DNA from: Morinoia aosen
Lineage: Eukaryota; Arthropoda; Malacostraca; Amphipoda; Talitridae
DNA length: 64,000 nucleotides
Assembly: GCA_030386875.1 (NCBI GenBank)
Contig: CM059557.1
Span: forward strand, 56,560,514 to 56,624,513
Direction of reading: 5' to 3'
Shown: positions 23,845-34,790 of the stretch, piece after piece
Layout: each line of letters opens with the position of its first letter
Numbering within the stretch: position 1 is the stretch's first letter
Program-made: the position numbers and the translations under genes
Notes under the pieces: generated by a model
Told to the model about the DNA's origin: nothing
What the model saw: the letters and a program-made list of their open reading frames with translations, nothing else
Databases searched by the model: none

Positions 23845-24194
23845 ATCAGGCGGTAAACGATTGGTTATTCTGGCAATAAATTTACTATCATGATTCTAGA
23901 ACATAAATTTCGTTATTTCTGAAATAATTCAGTACGCCCTAGGTTTCACAGCAACACTCATCACGAATGAGCAGAAAAATTGTTAAACGTGCGTACGGTC
24001 TCACTCCAGGATCTGCTATTAATAACAACGCTGTATGAGGAATCATTGCATAATTTCGTTTCTAATTCCTCACCTTTCCGAAACAGTTGAAGTTCGTCAC
24101 GTGACAAATTACGAAGAAATTCACTCAACATTTTTTTATTGGAAGACTGTCAATCGTTAAAATGTACTACCTATGAAGTCTATAAAACGCAACG

Positions 24195-24220
24195 TTTCGA
24201 TATACAAACATCATCATCAG
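24195..24220 (-). ncRNA. Hammerhead-like core, left Penelope terminus
   Basis: Minus strand CTGATGA (24220-24214) followed, after a short GAT/ATC helix, by GAAACG (24198 downward) and CGTTGCGTT, which can form a three-pair stem III ending in GTT. Penelope-like elements are known to carry hammerhead motifs in their terminal repeats. Stem I is not obvious. Confidence 0.55.
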
Positions 24221-24467
24221 GCTAAAAATATACAGAAAAATTGATCAGTCACATTGGTAAAATGCAAATCTAATTCTTAAACTATTTGAGACTAGAATGA
24301 ACGATGAAATCAGAGCACAAAATATTTCATAAATGACTAGATATAAAGTTTGTACAACAAAAGTATGTATACACGAGATCAGGTACAGTAATAGTATCGC
24401 ACACTATAGATGTTCATTGGACAAGCGTTAGGGGCGAAATGACCGGACGAGCATTTGCCACAGACCT

Positions 24468-26097
24468 CTAAGCTGCTGTTTTGGTAAATAATTTTAGAGC
24501 AAAAAAGTCATTTGTGTTTTCGTTGAGGACAGGTTTAAGTTTATGAATGTGTAACGCTTCTATAATTTGAATACGTTCTTTTTTAGTTACGTTATGTAAG
24601 ATTTTGTATTTGGGTATAGATCTTCATTTGATGGTTTGCAACTATGGTCAATGCGGAAATGATTGAAAAAGAACCTTGGTATTTATGGGCGGTTAATCTT
24701 TGCCTCAGGGTTATTCTGGTCAAGCCAATGTAACATTTATCAAGAGACTTACATTCTCTTCTGTCACACTTAAATTGGTAAATCACATTGGCCCTGTCCA
24801 GATCAATAACCCTGGATGCAGACATATTATTTTTCACTAAGAGGTCACTGATTTTGTGATTTTTATAATATACACAGACTTTAATTGACGTATCCGGATC
24901 TGTTGGCTTGACAAAAGTTTTAATAATGTTCTTAAAAATTCGTTCATCAATTTTGTAATTTTTGTGCATTTGGTATTCATAAAAGCTATTAATATTGCGA
25001 GAATTTAGTTCAGGACTTTTTTTATTGCCCAAGGTTCGATTTAAGAAATTACCAATAGTTCTATCAATGAGAGTATTAGGAAAATAGTTGTTAACCAGCA
25101 GTCGCTTAACTCTAAGCATTTCTGAATGGAAACTTGACCAGCTGCTGCACACATTGTTAGCTCTATTTATTAACGTGTGCATAACACCCTCTTTGTACAT
25201 TTGCGGAGCATCACAATCATAATTTATAGTTTCACCAGCATGAAATTGCTTGACGTACACTGATCTCTGGAAAAATACCATGGGTCGCTTCAATCAAAAC
25301 GTCTAAAAATGGCAGATTACCGTTCACGCCCAACTCAAACGTAATGAATTTTACGTTTTTTACACACGGATTTTTCTGACATCATATTTCTTAACATCTC
25401 CAACTGTGCCAGGTCATCTACTTCAACAAAAATATCATCAACGTATCTACAGTACAATAGCGGTTTAGTACGCAAAGTATTCATAACAAGATTTTCCACG
25501 TATGACATTTAAAAGTTGGCAAATGTGGGCCCTAACGGGGAACCCATAGCTACGCCATCCACCTGACGGAACAAGCTGTCATCAATATGCCGAAAAGGAG
25601 CTTCAGTCGTGCACATTGTGAGGAGTTCCTTCAAAATATGAGGAGGGAACAAATTAGGTGGAGAAAGGTCGTCATTATTATACAGGTAATCTAAAATTAT
25701 CTCAATGGTTTCTGCAACGGGAACATTAGTGAACAAAGATTCGACGTCTAATGAAGCTATGATGCCACTTGGGGCTTTACTGCGCAACAAGGCAACTAAT
25801 TCTTCATATGAACGTATCATATATTTCTGTGGAATATACGGCGTTATAATTCTATTCCAAATTTTAGCAATGGGATAGGTGACAGCGGGAACCTGTGATA
25901 TTATTGGCCTTAACGGAGGACTTTTTGATTTTTATAAATTTTTGCGTTTCCATAGATGTACCCAGGTTGATAACGTCCTTCTAGTTTTCTCAAATTACAA
26001 TTATTAGGAACGGCGTTAACAGTAGAAATCAGGTCGTTTAGTCTTTTCTTTAATTTCTCCGTTGGATCCCGTTTCAAACGCGTTTGAGGGAAGAAAT
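24468..26097 (-). pseudogene. Penelope-like reverse transcriptase plus GIY-YIG endonuclease, minus copy
   Basis: Reading down from 26097: NFFPQTRLKRDPTEKL and YQPGYIYGNAKIYK (RT start), a frameshift near 25910, then SLDVESLFTNVPVAETI and VDGVAMGSPLGPTFANF (25820-25512), stop TAA at 25511-25509, then MSYVENL, the YVDD catalytic box near 25450, another frameshift near 25350, and from 25293 the connection region and CYIGLT...LRQRLTAHKYQGS of the GIY-YIG domain, frameshifted near 24640. The final stop equivalent is at 24470-24468. Clearly dead. Confidence 0.88.
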
Positions 26098-26099
26098 TG

Positions 26100-27337
26100 A
26101 AAAGACAAAAATATATGAAACGCTCATCGGATGAATTAGTTGCCTTGTTGCGCAGTAAAGCCCCGAGTGGCATCATAGCTTCATTAGACGTCGAATCTTT
26201 GTTCACAAATGTTCCCGTTGCAGAAACCATTGAGATAATATTAGATTGTGTGTATAATAATGACGACCTTCCTCCACCTAATTTGTTCCCTCCTCATATT
26301 TTGAAGGAACTCCTCACAATGTGCACGACTGAAGCTCCTTTTCGGCATATTGATGGAAACTTGTTCCGTCAGGTGGATGGCGTAGCTATGGGTTCCCCGT
26401 TAGGGCCCACATTTGCCAACTTTTAAATGTCGTACGTGGAAAATCTTGTTATGAATACTTTGCCTACTAAACCGCAATTGTACTGTAGATACGTTGATGA
26501 TATTTTTGTTGAAGTAAATGGCCTGGCGCAGTTGGAGATGTTAAGAAATTTGATGTCAGAAAAATCCGTGTTGAATTTTACGTTTGAGATGAGCGTGAAC
26601 GGTAAGCTGCCATTTTTAGATGTTTTGATTGAAGCGACCCATGGTATTTTTCAGAGATCTGTGTACGTCAAGCAATATCATGCTGGTGAAACTATAAATT
26701 ATGATTGTGATGCTCCGCAAATGTACAAAAAGGGTGTTATACACACGTTAATAAATAGAGCTTACAAGGTGTGTAGCAGCATGTCAAGTTTCCATTCAGA
26801 AATGCTTAGAGTTAAGCGGTTGCTGGTTAACAACAATTTTCTTAATACTCTTATGATAGAACTATTGGTAATTTCTTAAATTGAATCTTGGGCAATAAAA
26901 ACAATCCTGAACTAAATTCTCGCAATCAGTGTATATTATAAAATCACAAAATCAGTGACCTCTTAGTGAAAAATAATATGTCTGCATCCAGGGTTATTGA
27001 TCTGGACAGGGCCAATGTGATTTACCAATTTAAGTGTGACAGAAGAGAATGTAAGTCTCTTGATGAATGTTACATTGGCTTGACCAGGATGACCCTGAGG
27101 AAAAGATTAACCGCCCATAAATACCAAGGTTCTATTTTCAATCATTTCCGCATTGACCATAGTTGCAAACCAACAAATGAAGATCTATACCCAAATACAA
27201 AAATCTTACATAACGTAACTAAAAAAGAACATATTCAAATTATAGAAGCGTTACCCATTCATAAACTTAAACCTGTCCTAAGCGAAAACACAAATTACTT
27301 TTTTGTTCTAAAATTATTTACTAAAACAGCAGCTTAG
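26100..27337 (+). pseudogene. Penelope-like reverse transcriptase plus GIY-YIG endonuclease, plus copy
   Basis: Starts inside the RT at QKYMKRSSDELVALL, then SLDVESLFTNVPVAETI, VDGVAMGSPLGPTFANF, stop TAA 26424-26426, MSYVENLVMN, RYVDDIFVEV (catalytic Asp pair), to a break near 26880 where part of the connection region is deleted. It resumes at 26966 with RANVIYQFKCDRRECKS and CYIGLTRMTLRKRL, ending in a stop at 27335-27337. The TAA after FANF is identical in the minus copy, so both inherited it from one defective source or were homogenised. It lies upstream of SDR copy 2 on the same strand. Confidence 0.9.
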
Positions 27338-27584
27338 AGGTCTGTGGCAAATGCTCGTCCGGTCATTTCGCTCCTAACGCTTGTCCAATGAACATCTATA
27401 GTGTGCAATACTATTACTGTACCTGATCTCGTGTATACATACTTTTGTTGTACAAACTTTATATCTAGTAACTTATGAAATATTTTGTGCTGTGATTTCA
27501 TCGTTCATTCTAGTCTCAAATAGTTTAAGAATTAGATTTGCATTTTACCAATGTGACTGATCAATTTTTCTGTATATTTTTAGC

Positions 27585-27610
27585 CTGATGATGATGTTTG
27601 TATATCGAAA
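27585..27610 (+). ncRNA. Hammerhead-like core, right Penelope terminus
   Basis: CTGATGA (27585-27591), short GAT/ATC helix, GAAACG (27607-27612), then TTGCGTT. It is the mirror copy of the motif at 24195-24220. Confidence 0.55.
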
Positions 27611-27874
27611 CGTTGCGTTTTATAGACTTCATAGGTAGTACATTTTAACGATTGACAGTCATCCAATACAAAAATGTTGAGTGAATTTCTTCGTAATTTG
27701 TCACGTGACGAACTTCAACTGAATCATTGCATACTTGAATTCTACAGTCCCACGATCTAAGTACTTTCAAAGAAAATTATATATTGTTGTGCTGATGATC
27801 TCCGAACATAAACTGCAACCGTCTGGTACTTATTGTTCGTTTATGTTTTCTTTTCATTAATTCAGGCATCAACT

Positions 27875-28639
27875 ATGAGCGTCCTATCGACCAACTTTGA
27901 GGGAAAGAGAGCTCTTGTGACGGGCGCAGGTTCCGGGATTGGCAGGGCTGTAGCACTGAGACTGGCAGAACTTGGAGCCCAAGTGTTTGCGCTAAGTCTC
28001 ATCCAAGCCGAGTTGAACGATTTAAAAGCCGAGAATGCCTCGATCGAAACGATCTGCGTCGATCTCGCAGATTGGACAACTACTCGTGATGCCGTGAAGA
28101 AAATCACTCCAGTCCACCTGACGGTGAGCAGTGCCGCCACGTTTCGATTCAGTTCTTTTTTGGACGTGAGTGTCGAGGATATTGATTCCTCATTCGACGT
28201 AAACTTTAAAGGAGTGCTGAACGTTGCACAAATAGTTGCTTCAGACCTCATTGCCCGTGGCGAAAAAGGATCCATTGTTAACATTTCTTCAGTGACAGGC
28301 CAAAAACCTATTGGAGGAGCAGGGGTTTACTCTGCTTCAAAGGCAGCTGTTGATTCCATAACTAGGACCATGGCTTTGGAACTTTCATCACGAGGCGTAC
28401 GAGTGAACTGTGTGTGTCCTAACCTTGTCCGAGACACCGACGCAGGCAAGATAAGACTTTCAGGAAAAAAGTGGTTTTCTACCAAGGAAGAAGACAGATT
28501 ACTCGAAGCGAGGACTCCCCAAGGCAAGTATCCATGCAAGAATGATATCGTCAACGCCGTAGTCTTCTTACTGAGCGATCACAGCGACCTTATCAATGGA
28601 CACAGTCTGCCGGTTGACGGAGGTTACCTGTGCTGCTGA
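27875..28639 (+). CDS. Short-chain dehydrogenase/reductase, dicarbonyl/L-xylulose reductase-like, copy 2
   Basis: 254 residues, ATG at 27875. A longer in-frame reading from 27833 crosses TTTTCATTAATTCAG, a likely splice acceptor, so the ATG is preferred. It differs from copy 1 at about 11 residues. TGAGSGIG, Ser139, Tyr152 and Lys156 are kept, but the NNAA motif (85-88) is SSAA: two A-to-G changes turned AAC-AAT into AGC-AGT. Those Asn residues normally stabilise the central beta-sheet of classical SDRs, so activity may be impaired. Residue 108 is Asp instead of Gly. SLIQ replaces the NADPH-contacting SRTQ, as in copy 1. A dead Penelope pair lies 154 bases before the ATG. It could be a recent pseudogene or a divergent paralogue. 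Confidence 0.87.
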   Translation: MSVLSTNFEGKRALVTGAGSGIGRAVALRLAELGAQVFALSLIQAELNDLKAENASIETICVDLADWTTTRDAVKKITPVHLTVSSAATFRFSSFLDVSVEDIDSSFDVNFKGVLNVAQIVASDLIARGEKGSIVNISSVTGQKPIGGAGVYSASKAAVDSITRTMALELSSRGVRVNCVCPNLVRDTDAGKIRLSGKKWFSTKEEDRLLEARTPQGKYPCKNDIVNAVVFLLSDHSDLINGHSLPVDGGYLCC

Positions 28640-30405
28640 AGCTAAGCTTTCGATCTTCCTGTAGGCAAATGTGTCTCGATATTAGAAAATGGAACGATGA
28701 GTAATTCAGATTACAATATTAGGAACATCACACTGAGGGGAATATTGAAGGTACAGAACTAGAGGAGTAAGGTTAGTGAGTATATAGCACGTGTACAAAC
28801 AGGCGAGCAGCCGTTAGCAAAACTCAAACACATGTGGCTACAACTCAGACTGAGCGCACTTGAGCTGCGCACTGCTAAGATAACAAAACATAATGATCTT
28901 CATCTTGAATGTTTCACTAGAACCATTGAAGAAACAAACGCTTGGTCAGGCGAACATACGCAGAAAGAAGTACGAAAGAAGTAAAAAGTTATAAGAAGAA
29001 AGTACGACATAACATACGCAGCGTGTAAAGATTTGACAACAAAAATGTCAAATCTCTGCGCCGATCAGGATGTATACATGGCAAAAACATGGCCACGGAT
29101 CTTCCTAAGATGACCTGCTAGCTGAAGCATACAGCGTCATATAAGTAGCTTTTTAAACCTTGGCATGCGACTTTCATTTCAGTTCAACATGTGTGTACGA
29201 GATGAAGGCACGATAACGAAACTTCGTGGGGTCTGGAGGCACATAACTTTAGAAATGTTATAACATGTTCTTTACAGCTAGACTGCACAAATTAGAGCAA
29301 AACTCACGTCTCTTTTATTGAAATAGTTACTTTACAATTAGGTATTTAATTAAACTCTGTGTAGCATGTGTCGAGCCACGAATTAAAATTTTGAAAATTC
29401 AAGTGTGTACAATAAAAGTAATCAATTCTCAAGATGGTTTTCAAATAATTGAAGGGTGTTTAAGTGCAATTCATCACGGCAGCTTTACTAATTTTTGTGA
29501 AATGGATGCTCAATTTATGAAGGACGTATAATTTTCAAATGCGTAGTAATCGCAGTATTTGCAAGGAAGATGAGAGAATAAGAAATTGATATGCGAATAA
29601 AAATTACGCGTATTTTAACGTAAAATCTCGCTTTTCATAGAAAGACCTAGAAGCGTGATAAAAAACATTGAATAGATGTGATAATTTTGTCTTCTATAAA
29701 TCTTAAGCATAAACCTTTAATCCAAGGTAGCGCCTCGGTGAGTTTACAACACGTAATTGCGTCAGAGCTATATCAAATCGTGCGCACGCCTGGTAGCTTG
29801 TGCGATGATCATTAAGACTACAGTACAGGAGGACGGGGTTCCACACCGTTCTGCACTTGTGGGTCTGCACTGAAAGTGAGGGAGCAGCACTACAACTCAT
29901 TCTTACCGCAGGCATGGCCAAAGTATTCATTACGGTGTGTGCGTACCAGTGCTGTACCATCAGAATTTTTCCAGTAGAAAAAATTGCCGAATCACCTACA
30001 GCCGAATAGGTCATGCGAGAAACATTTTCGAGGGCATAACAAATTTATTGTCATGAACATCAAGTGATGCGAATACTAATCACCACTTCTGTTCAGTGAA
30101 TGTGAATATTGCTAAAGGGTCTGGTGTTTGTGATAGATATCAGACATGTTTTATGAACGTGTAGCTTACTAAGTCGTGTTTGGCTTAATTAACGACGTAG
30201 AAATGGGACGTAGGAAAAGTTCTGTAATACAATTTTTGTTGTAAGGTGCTCAACATCAGGAGTAGTTTCAACTGTGTCATTCAAATACGATGTTTTCTTC
30301 GATGTCACTAGATTAAAATCTATCCTCCGATTCGCTGGATTGATGTGTTTACTGCTTCAGAGACATTCGATAATGTAACGCATTTATCTCATTTAATATT
30401 GACGT

Positions 30406-30730
30406 TTAGCGCTCCCAGGGGGACTATGTGAGGGCCTGAGCTAAAGGTTAGGTAGGCTTCCTTTTTGTTGTAATAAAATATGTTTTGTTTTGTTACGGAC
30501 CATCTTTTTTCGGTTCACTGCTGTCCTGTTTTTCAGCACCTACTGCTTTCTTCTTCAACTTTTTTCTTGTTTCATGAACTTCTTTCCTAGCTTACTGTTT
30601 CTGTGCACCTTGTGCATAGATTCCGCGTTCCCTCAACTCCATACTAAATGGTGCCTTCCTCTTTCCTCTCTTGGAACATCTTTGTCGTGGTTAAGGGAGG
30701 CTAAAACTTTCTTATATAATAATAATAATA
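30406..30730 (-). repeat. Interspersed repeat family A, copy 4, with target duplication
   Basis: 325 bp flanked by ATTTAATATTGACGT (30391-30405 and 30731-30745); the left arm has one uninterrupted copy of this site (inverse, near 16570). One end carries an (AAT)n run, like the tail of a retroposon. It contains TCAGCACCTACTGCTTTC and GTTTCATGAACTTCTTT, shared with the other copies. This is the clearest proof that the family moves. Confidence 0.85.
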
Positions 30731-32345
30731 ATTTAATATTGACGTCTGCACTTCTTATTTTTTACTTCTGTCTACATGCCATTTTGCTAGCTCGCTTTAC
30801 AGTTTATATTATATTCTTGAGTGGATTTTCAACCCACTGTGGATTTTCCGAATTTTAGGATTAATGTTTTTCCGACCGAAATTATTTTGTTTTAGGAATC
30901 ATTTCAAAACGATATTTGATATCTGCTGCCACCAGTCTATATTGAGCTAAACTAAATCGATAAACTTACATGATTTATTTGTTAAATAATACGGCTGAAT
31001 AATTCACTTCGGTCATCATTATCAAATGATTTTTTTAGTAAGCGCGTGTCGAAGGCATTCGTAAAACCGTATTTTCAAAGCTAGCCCTAGCATTCAAACG
31101 TGCATGTTCAGTATACTATCAAATGTAAAGATTTTGTCTCGTCTTTTCCACACCGCACTCACATTCTACCTAAGTTACACAGAGAATTGCAGCATGAAGA
31201 AGAAACTTATTTTACTACTGAACGCTGACAACAATGTATCCCAAAGCTGTTGAGAAAAAGCTGATTAAACATGATAGTAATACTGAAAACTTATCTTACG
31301 AATCCGATCAGGCGTTGGTATTACGTGTGCATGGAAGTAGATCATGTTTTGAAATTAAGTTGGTAGATAACTCAGGCAAGATGCGTCTTTAGTTCTTTTA
31401 CGACGAATTACACCCTTTTTCGCTATACTAAGCCACTTAGCAAAGAATCGGGTTCATCGACATAGGTGACGAACCCTAAGAATGGACAACCAATGATTGT
31501 GACCTCTCTCGTTAATATCCGTAGTAATCCGCCTGCATAACCTTTTCTAACATTGAAGGTAAATCAATATGGACAAACACGTTATGACTATGGTTACAGT
31601 TCATTGCTGTAAAAACTCAAAATCGTGATTAATCATTAGGAATCTAAATCCTGCACTTAATTTATATAAACGAATAAGACCATGCGTGGTTAAAATTGCA
31701 GAGACAGAGAAATAAAACTTTCGACGTGAAATATGTAGCTGGTTACTTATGTGAGGTGGAACTCCCTTGATACGATGAGGGCGTGGGGCACAGGGTAAGG
31801 CGAGCCTTTCTAACGATGCCTGCTGGCGTTGCACCATGGCGAGAGCTGCGAGGATCATAGAATTTCATAGATGAAGGTTTATCCACAAAACACATATCTC
31901 GCTCGATAGCGTTATTTTTAGGATCTTTGCGAGACATTGTGAGGAAATGTAGAGCACACACAGTCCTCCTTCGTAGCGTTGCATTTATCGGATGTGATGT
32001 ACAAAGTGGTATGAGACACAACAGTTGCATTTTATACGTGCTCTCATTGAAATAAAAACTCTAATCTTTAAAGCGTTACAGTTATTTACCCATATCGGCC
32101 ATACCTATTACAGTATCTTTTTGCATTTTGCAGTTTACCTTATTAATTTCCCTGCCGTAGAGCCCTGTCCTTCCTTGGGAGGTGTAAATTCCTTTCTCGA
32201 GACCTTTGTCTCTCATTCTTTTAAAATAGACTCAAGTCCCAGAACATAAACATGACATACATTAATAGTTGATACATTGAAAGCCCTTCAACTATGATAT
32301 TTACGTAAGTTTCCATTTTAATAAAGTCAAATTTTCTTCTTCTGA

Positions 32346-34369
32346 ATGCAGTGTGAGGCGCCTATTTGGTAACGTCCAATGGAAAGTTAATTTTAGAGTA
32401 TACTGGAAATCGCTGGGTAAGACGCCGCAGCTACATCAGGGAAAGAGCTAACGCTCCTACGTGTTCCTCGAGATGATATTTCACAAACACGTACACTCTG
32501 TTTTTCTACTTATCCGATCAATACTCACAGTAACCTTGCGAATCAGAGAGACCGGGACGAATATAGTAACGAAACCTAACATCCCCTAATGTATCAGCTT
32601 AAACCTACGCATTCAATGTAACCTAATGTTACTTAACGTTGCTAATCGTAACTCAACTTAGCCCAACGTAACTCACTGTAACCTAAAATATCCTACTCCG
32701 GGGCACAGTAAGGAGAAACAAATATTTAAACAATTTAAGAACTTAATAATGTGCACAGTGGATACCGTGCAAAGCTATAGTTGGTAAACTCAATACAGTT
32801 CGAACAGTTCTAAGTCAAAATCTGGGTCTTTTGTTTTGCCCGCAAACTTTCGAACAACTTTGTGCAACACATGCATCACAATTTCATTCGAAATTTTATG
32901 AACCTTTCGGTAGCAGAATATTGCGGAAAACTGGATAATGCGACAGGAAGTAAAAGTTATGCTGTTAAGCAACTTGAACTTCAATGATGAGCTTCATGTC
33001 TCAGTATTTTTCATAAAATCTGAAAAATCTGATATTTCATGTATTTCAAGTGAAATTATGTAAGAGTGTTAAGCGAAAATAGAATTATTCAAGTACATTA
33101 AGCTGCTGAGTGTAAAATTAATCAGTTCGAGTTTAGTTAATAGTTGGCCTACGCGCGATTTTCCACTCTGCCTGTTCTGTGTTTTAGTTGGTTGGTTAAT
33201 TGGTGATGAGAATAGATCTTCCCATAATTTTAAATTTAATATTTTGTTCTTTGTGATTTTGTTTTTCCTGTTCAAATCCATTGATCTCAAGCGAAAACTC
33301 AATTGTGGATTGTGCGTTTAAATAGCAAGATTTATTTCAGAAATTAATTCCTACTGGCTCTTACGTGGGTAAGAAGTTTCTGCTTCAATATCTCGGTAGT
33401 ACTTCGTAACTAATAGTATAGCGTTACCTGATAAAGAATAAATAAGTTTTTTCTGTCCTTTCATTTATTTATTTCCACTACTGAGGCATGAACTCTTCCT
33501 CCGAACTGAATATAAAGCGAGTGTTAACAGACGAGTCATCGTGAAATTTAAAAAGCCGAAACATTCTAACGAGCAATGTAAGTTTCACTGTAAAAAATGA
33601 AAGATGTGTGGAGAAAAAACTTGGTCCGTAGGAAAAAATAACGATTCTGCGTGTCCCGGAAATTAGATTATTAGATGAACTGCTAGTAAAAGAATAAATT
33701 TGTACCAAGAAAAGAACTCCGAAATGGTGTAATTACCGACGGAATGAATGTGTGGAAAAAAACCATGTATGCAACACAAACTACAACTGTAGAAACTCAT
33801 GCGTTATTTTCTAATTTCATAGGGCTGTTGATTTTCAATGAACAAGTTTGATGTTATCCTTCTATAAAGGCTTGATAAACGAGGAGATACTTTCCAACGC
33901 CAAGAAATAAAACTTTACAAAATCAGCCTAATGAGTGAAGTTTTAATCTCAACAAATCAGCACGAAAATGAAATTCAAATAGGAGTACTTCAGGTAAGCG
34001 AATTCAAAGGCAAATACTACAAAATACTAGTTACACAAAACGTAATACGTGGATTTAGCTGGAAGCTGCTGATGAACGGGGTACAGTGATGTGAAATGTT
34101 GCTTATTGAATGCTACTCATTACCCAATTGTTCTCTATTTATCCCGGTATCCTACCACAAGTGTAATTTTTAATTCTTTTTCTTGCCTTAAAATGGTACT
34201 TGAGACCGACGTTAAAAATACCGTAGGCAGCGAAAGAGTTGAGCAGGATCGTGGTCTTTTCCATCAGTCAATTAGTTTCCAACTATCGTCATAATAACAT
34301 GTCAGTTCTTTAACATAACGCCATAAGATTGAGAGCCAGCGCGCTCCATGGGAAAGGGAAACTCAGCCT
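32346..34369. other. No recognisable gene
   Basis: Outside the inverted duplication. Holds a degenerate CCTAA-like tandem stretch (32570-32695); otherwise AT-rich DNA with short unremarkable frames. Confidence 0.5.
32570..32695. repeat. Degenerate TAACCTAA-type tandem repeat
   Basis: About ten imperfect units of GTAACCTAAT / GTAACTCAAC type spaced 10-12 bases. The motif is related to the arthropod telomere unit CCTAA but too diverged to prove origin. Confidence 0.5.
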
Positions 34370-34790
34370 ACTCTGACTCTCGCGTCAACAGGCAGTCTGT
34401 CGGAGGCAGCTATACTCAGAAGTTGTGAGAGACTGCCCACAGAGTTTAGATATACATATTGACCTAGCGAGGCTACGAACATTGATCATGCACAAGCCTT
34501 GGAGTCTCTTTCTCGAGGTTACCCCGCTTTGCTGTAAAACGACTTTGAGAGGGACAAAGTTAGCAATTGACTCTAAAATATCTGGAGATCCCCCTTGCTC
34601 GAATTAATCCTCGTAAATGGATTGTGAAGTGATCAGCCTACCCCTTATACCTAGCCAACGCCTAAATCTGGATCCCGCCGTTGAGTTTACATATTTACTG
34701 GGTGTCTAACCAGCTTCTCTTAAAGGCTTTGTGATATAATAGGCGTCTCCGTTAATCAATGGTGAACGTGTGTACACTTTCGTGTCTTTA
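34370..34790 (+). repeat. Old duplicate of DNA at 41760-42120
   Basis: Shares, in order, TTTCTCGAGGTTACCCCGCTTT, ATCTGGAGATCCCCCTTGC and CGCCTAAATCTGGAT...GTGTCTAACCA with slightly changed counterparts at 41871, 41946 and 42028. Strongly diverged, non-coding. Confidence 0.6.

Larger units (their letters stand above)
24053..27720. mobile_element. Head-to-head pair of 5'-truncated Penelope-like elements
   Basis: The 3668 bp insertion is flanked by a 13-bp duplication GAATCATTGCATA (24040-24052, 27721-27733); the left arm shows the empty site near 19690. Inside, two copies of one Penelope-like element face outward: minus strand 24053-26097 and plus strand 26100-27720, joined by their truncated 5' ends. 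The outer 400-500 bases of each are inverted repeats, including GTCACGTGACGAACTTCAAC near the termini. The left end has about 35 extra terminal bases. Penelope-like elements use a reverse transcriptase plus a GIY-YIG endonuclease and are often found as truncated inverted or tandem copies. Confidence 0.9.
22370..32345 (-). repeat. Right arm of the large inverted duplication
   Basis: Inverse counterpart of 15028-21395. It is longer because it gained a 3668 bp Penelope-like pair (24053-27720) and a 325 bp family A repeat (30406-30730), each with a target duplication and an intact empty site in the left arm. Removing both leaves roughly the left-arm length less its own 0.54 kb insertion. Outer similarity ends close to AAATTTTCTTCTT (about 32330). 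Confidence 0.9.

Noticed and set aside
26097..26230. First 40 residues of the minus frame 26230-25910 as part of the Penelope RT
   Set aside because: That part is antisense to the plus copy; the true minus-copy sequence starts at NFFPQTRLKR near 26097.
27833..27874. 14-residue N-terminal extension of SDR copy 2
   Set aside because: No ATG, absent from copies 1 and 3, and it crosses a likely splice acceptor.
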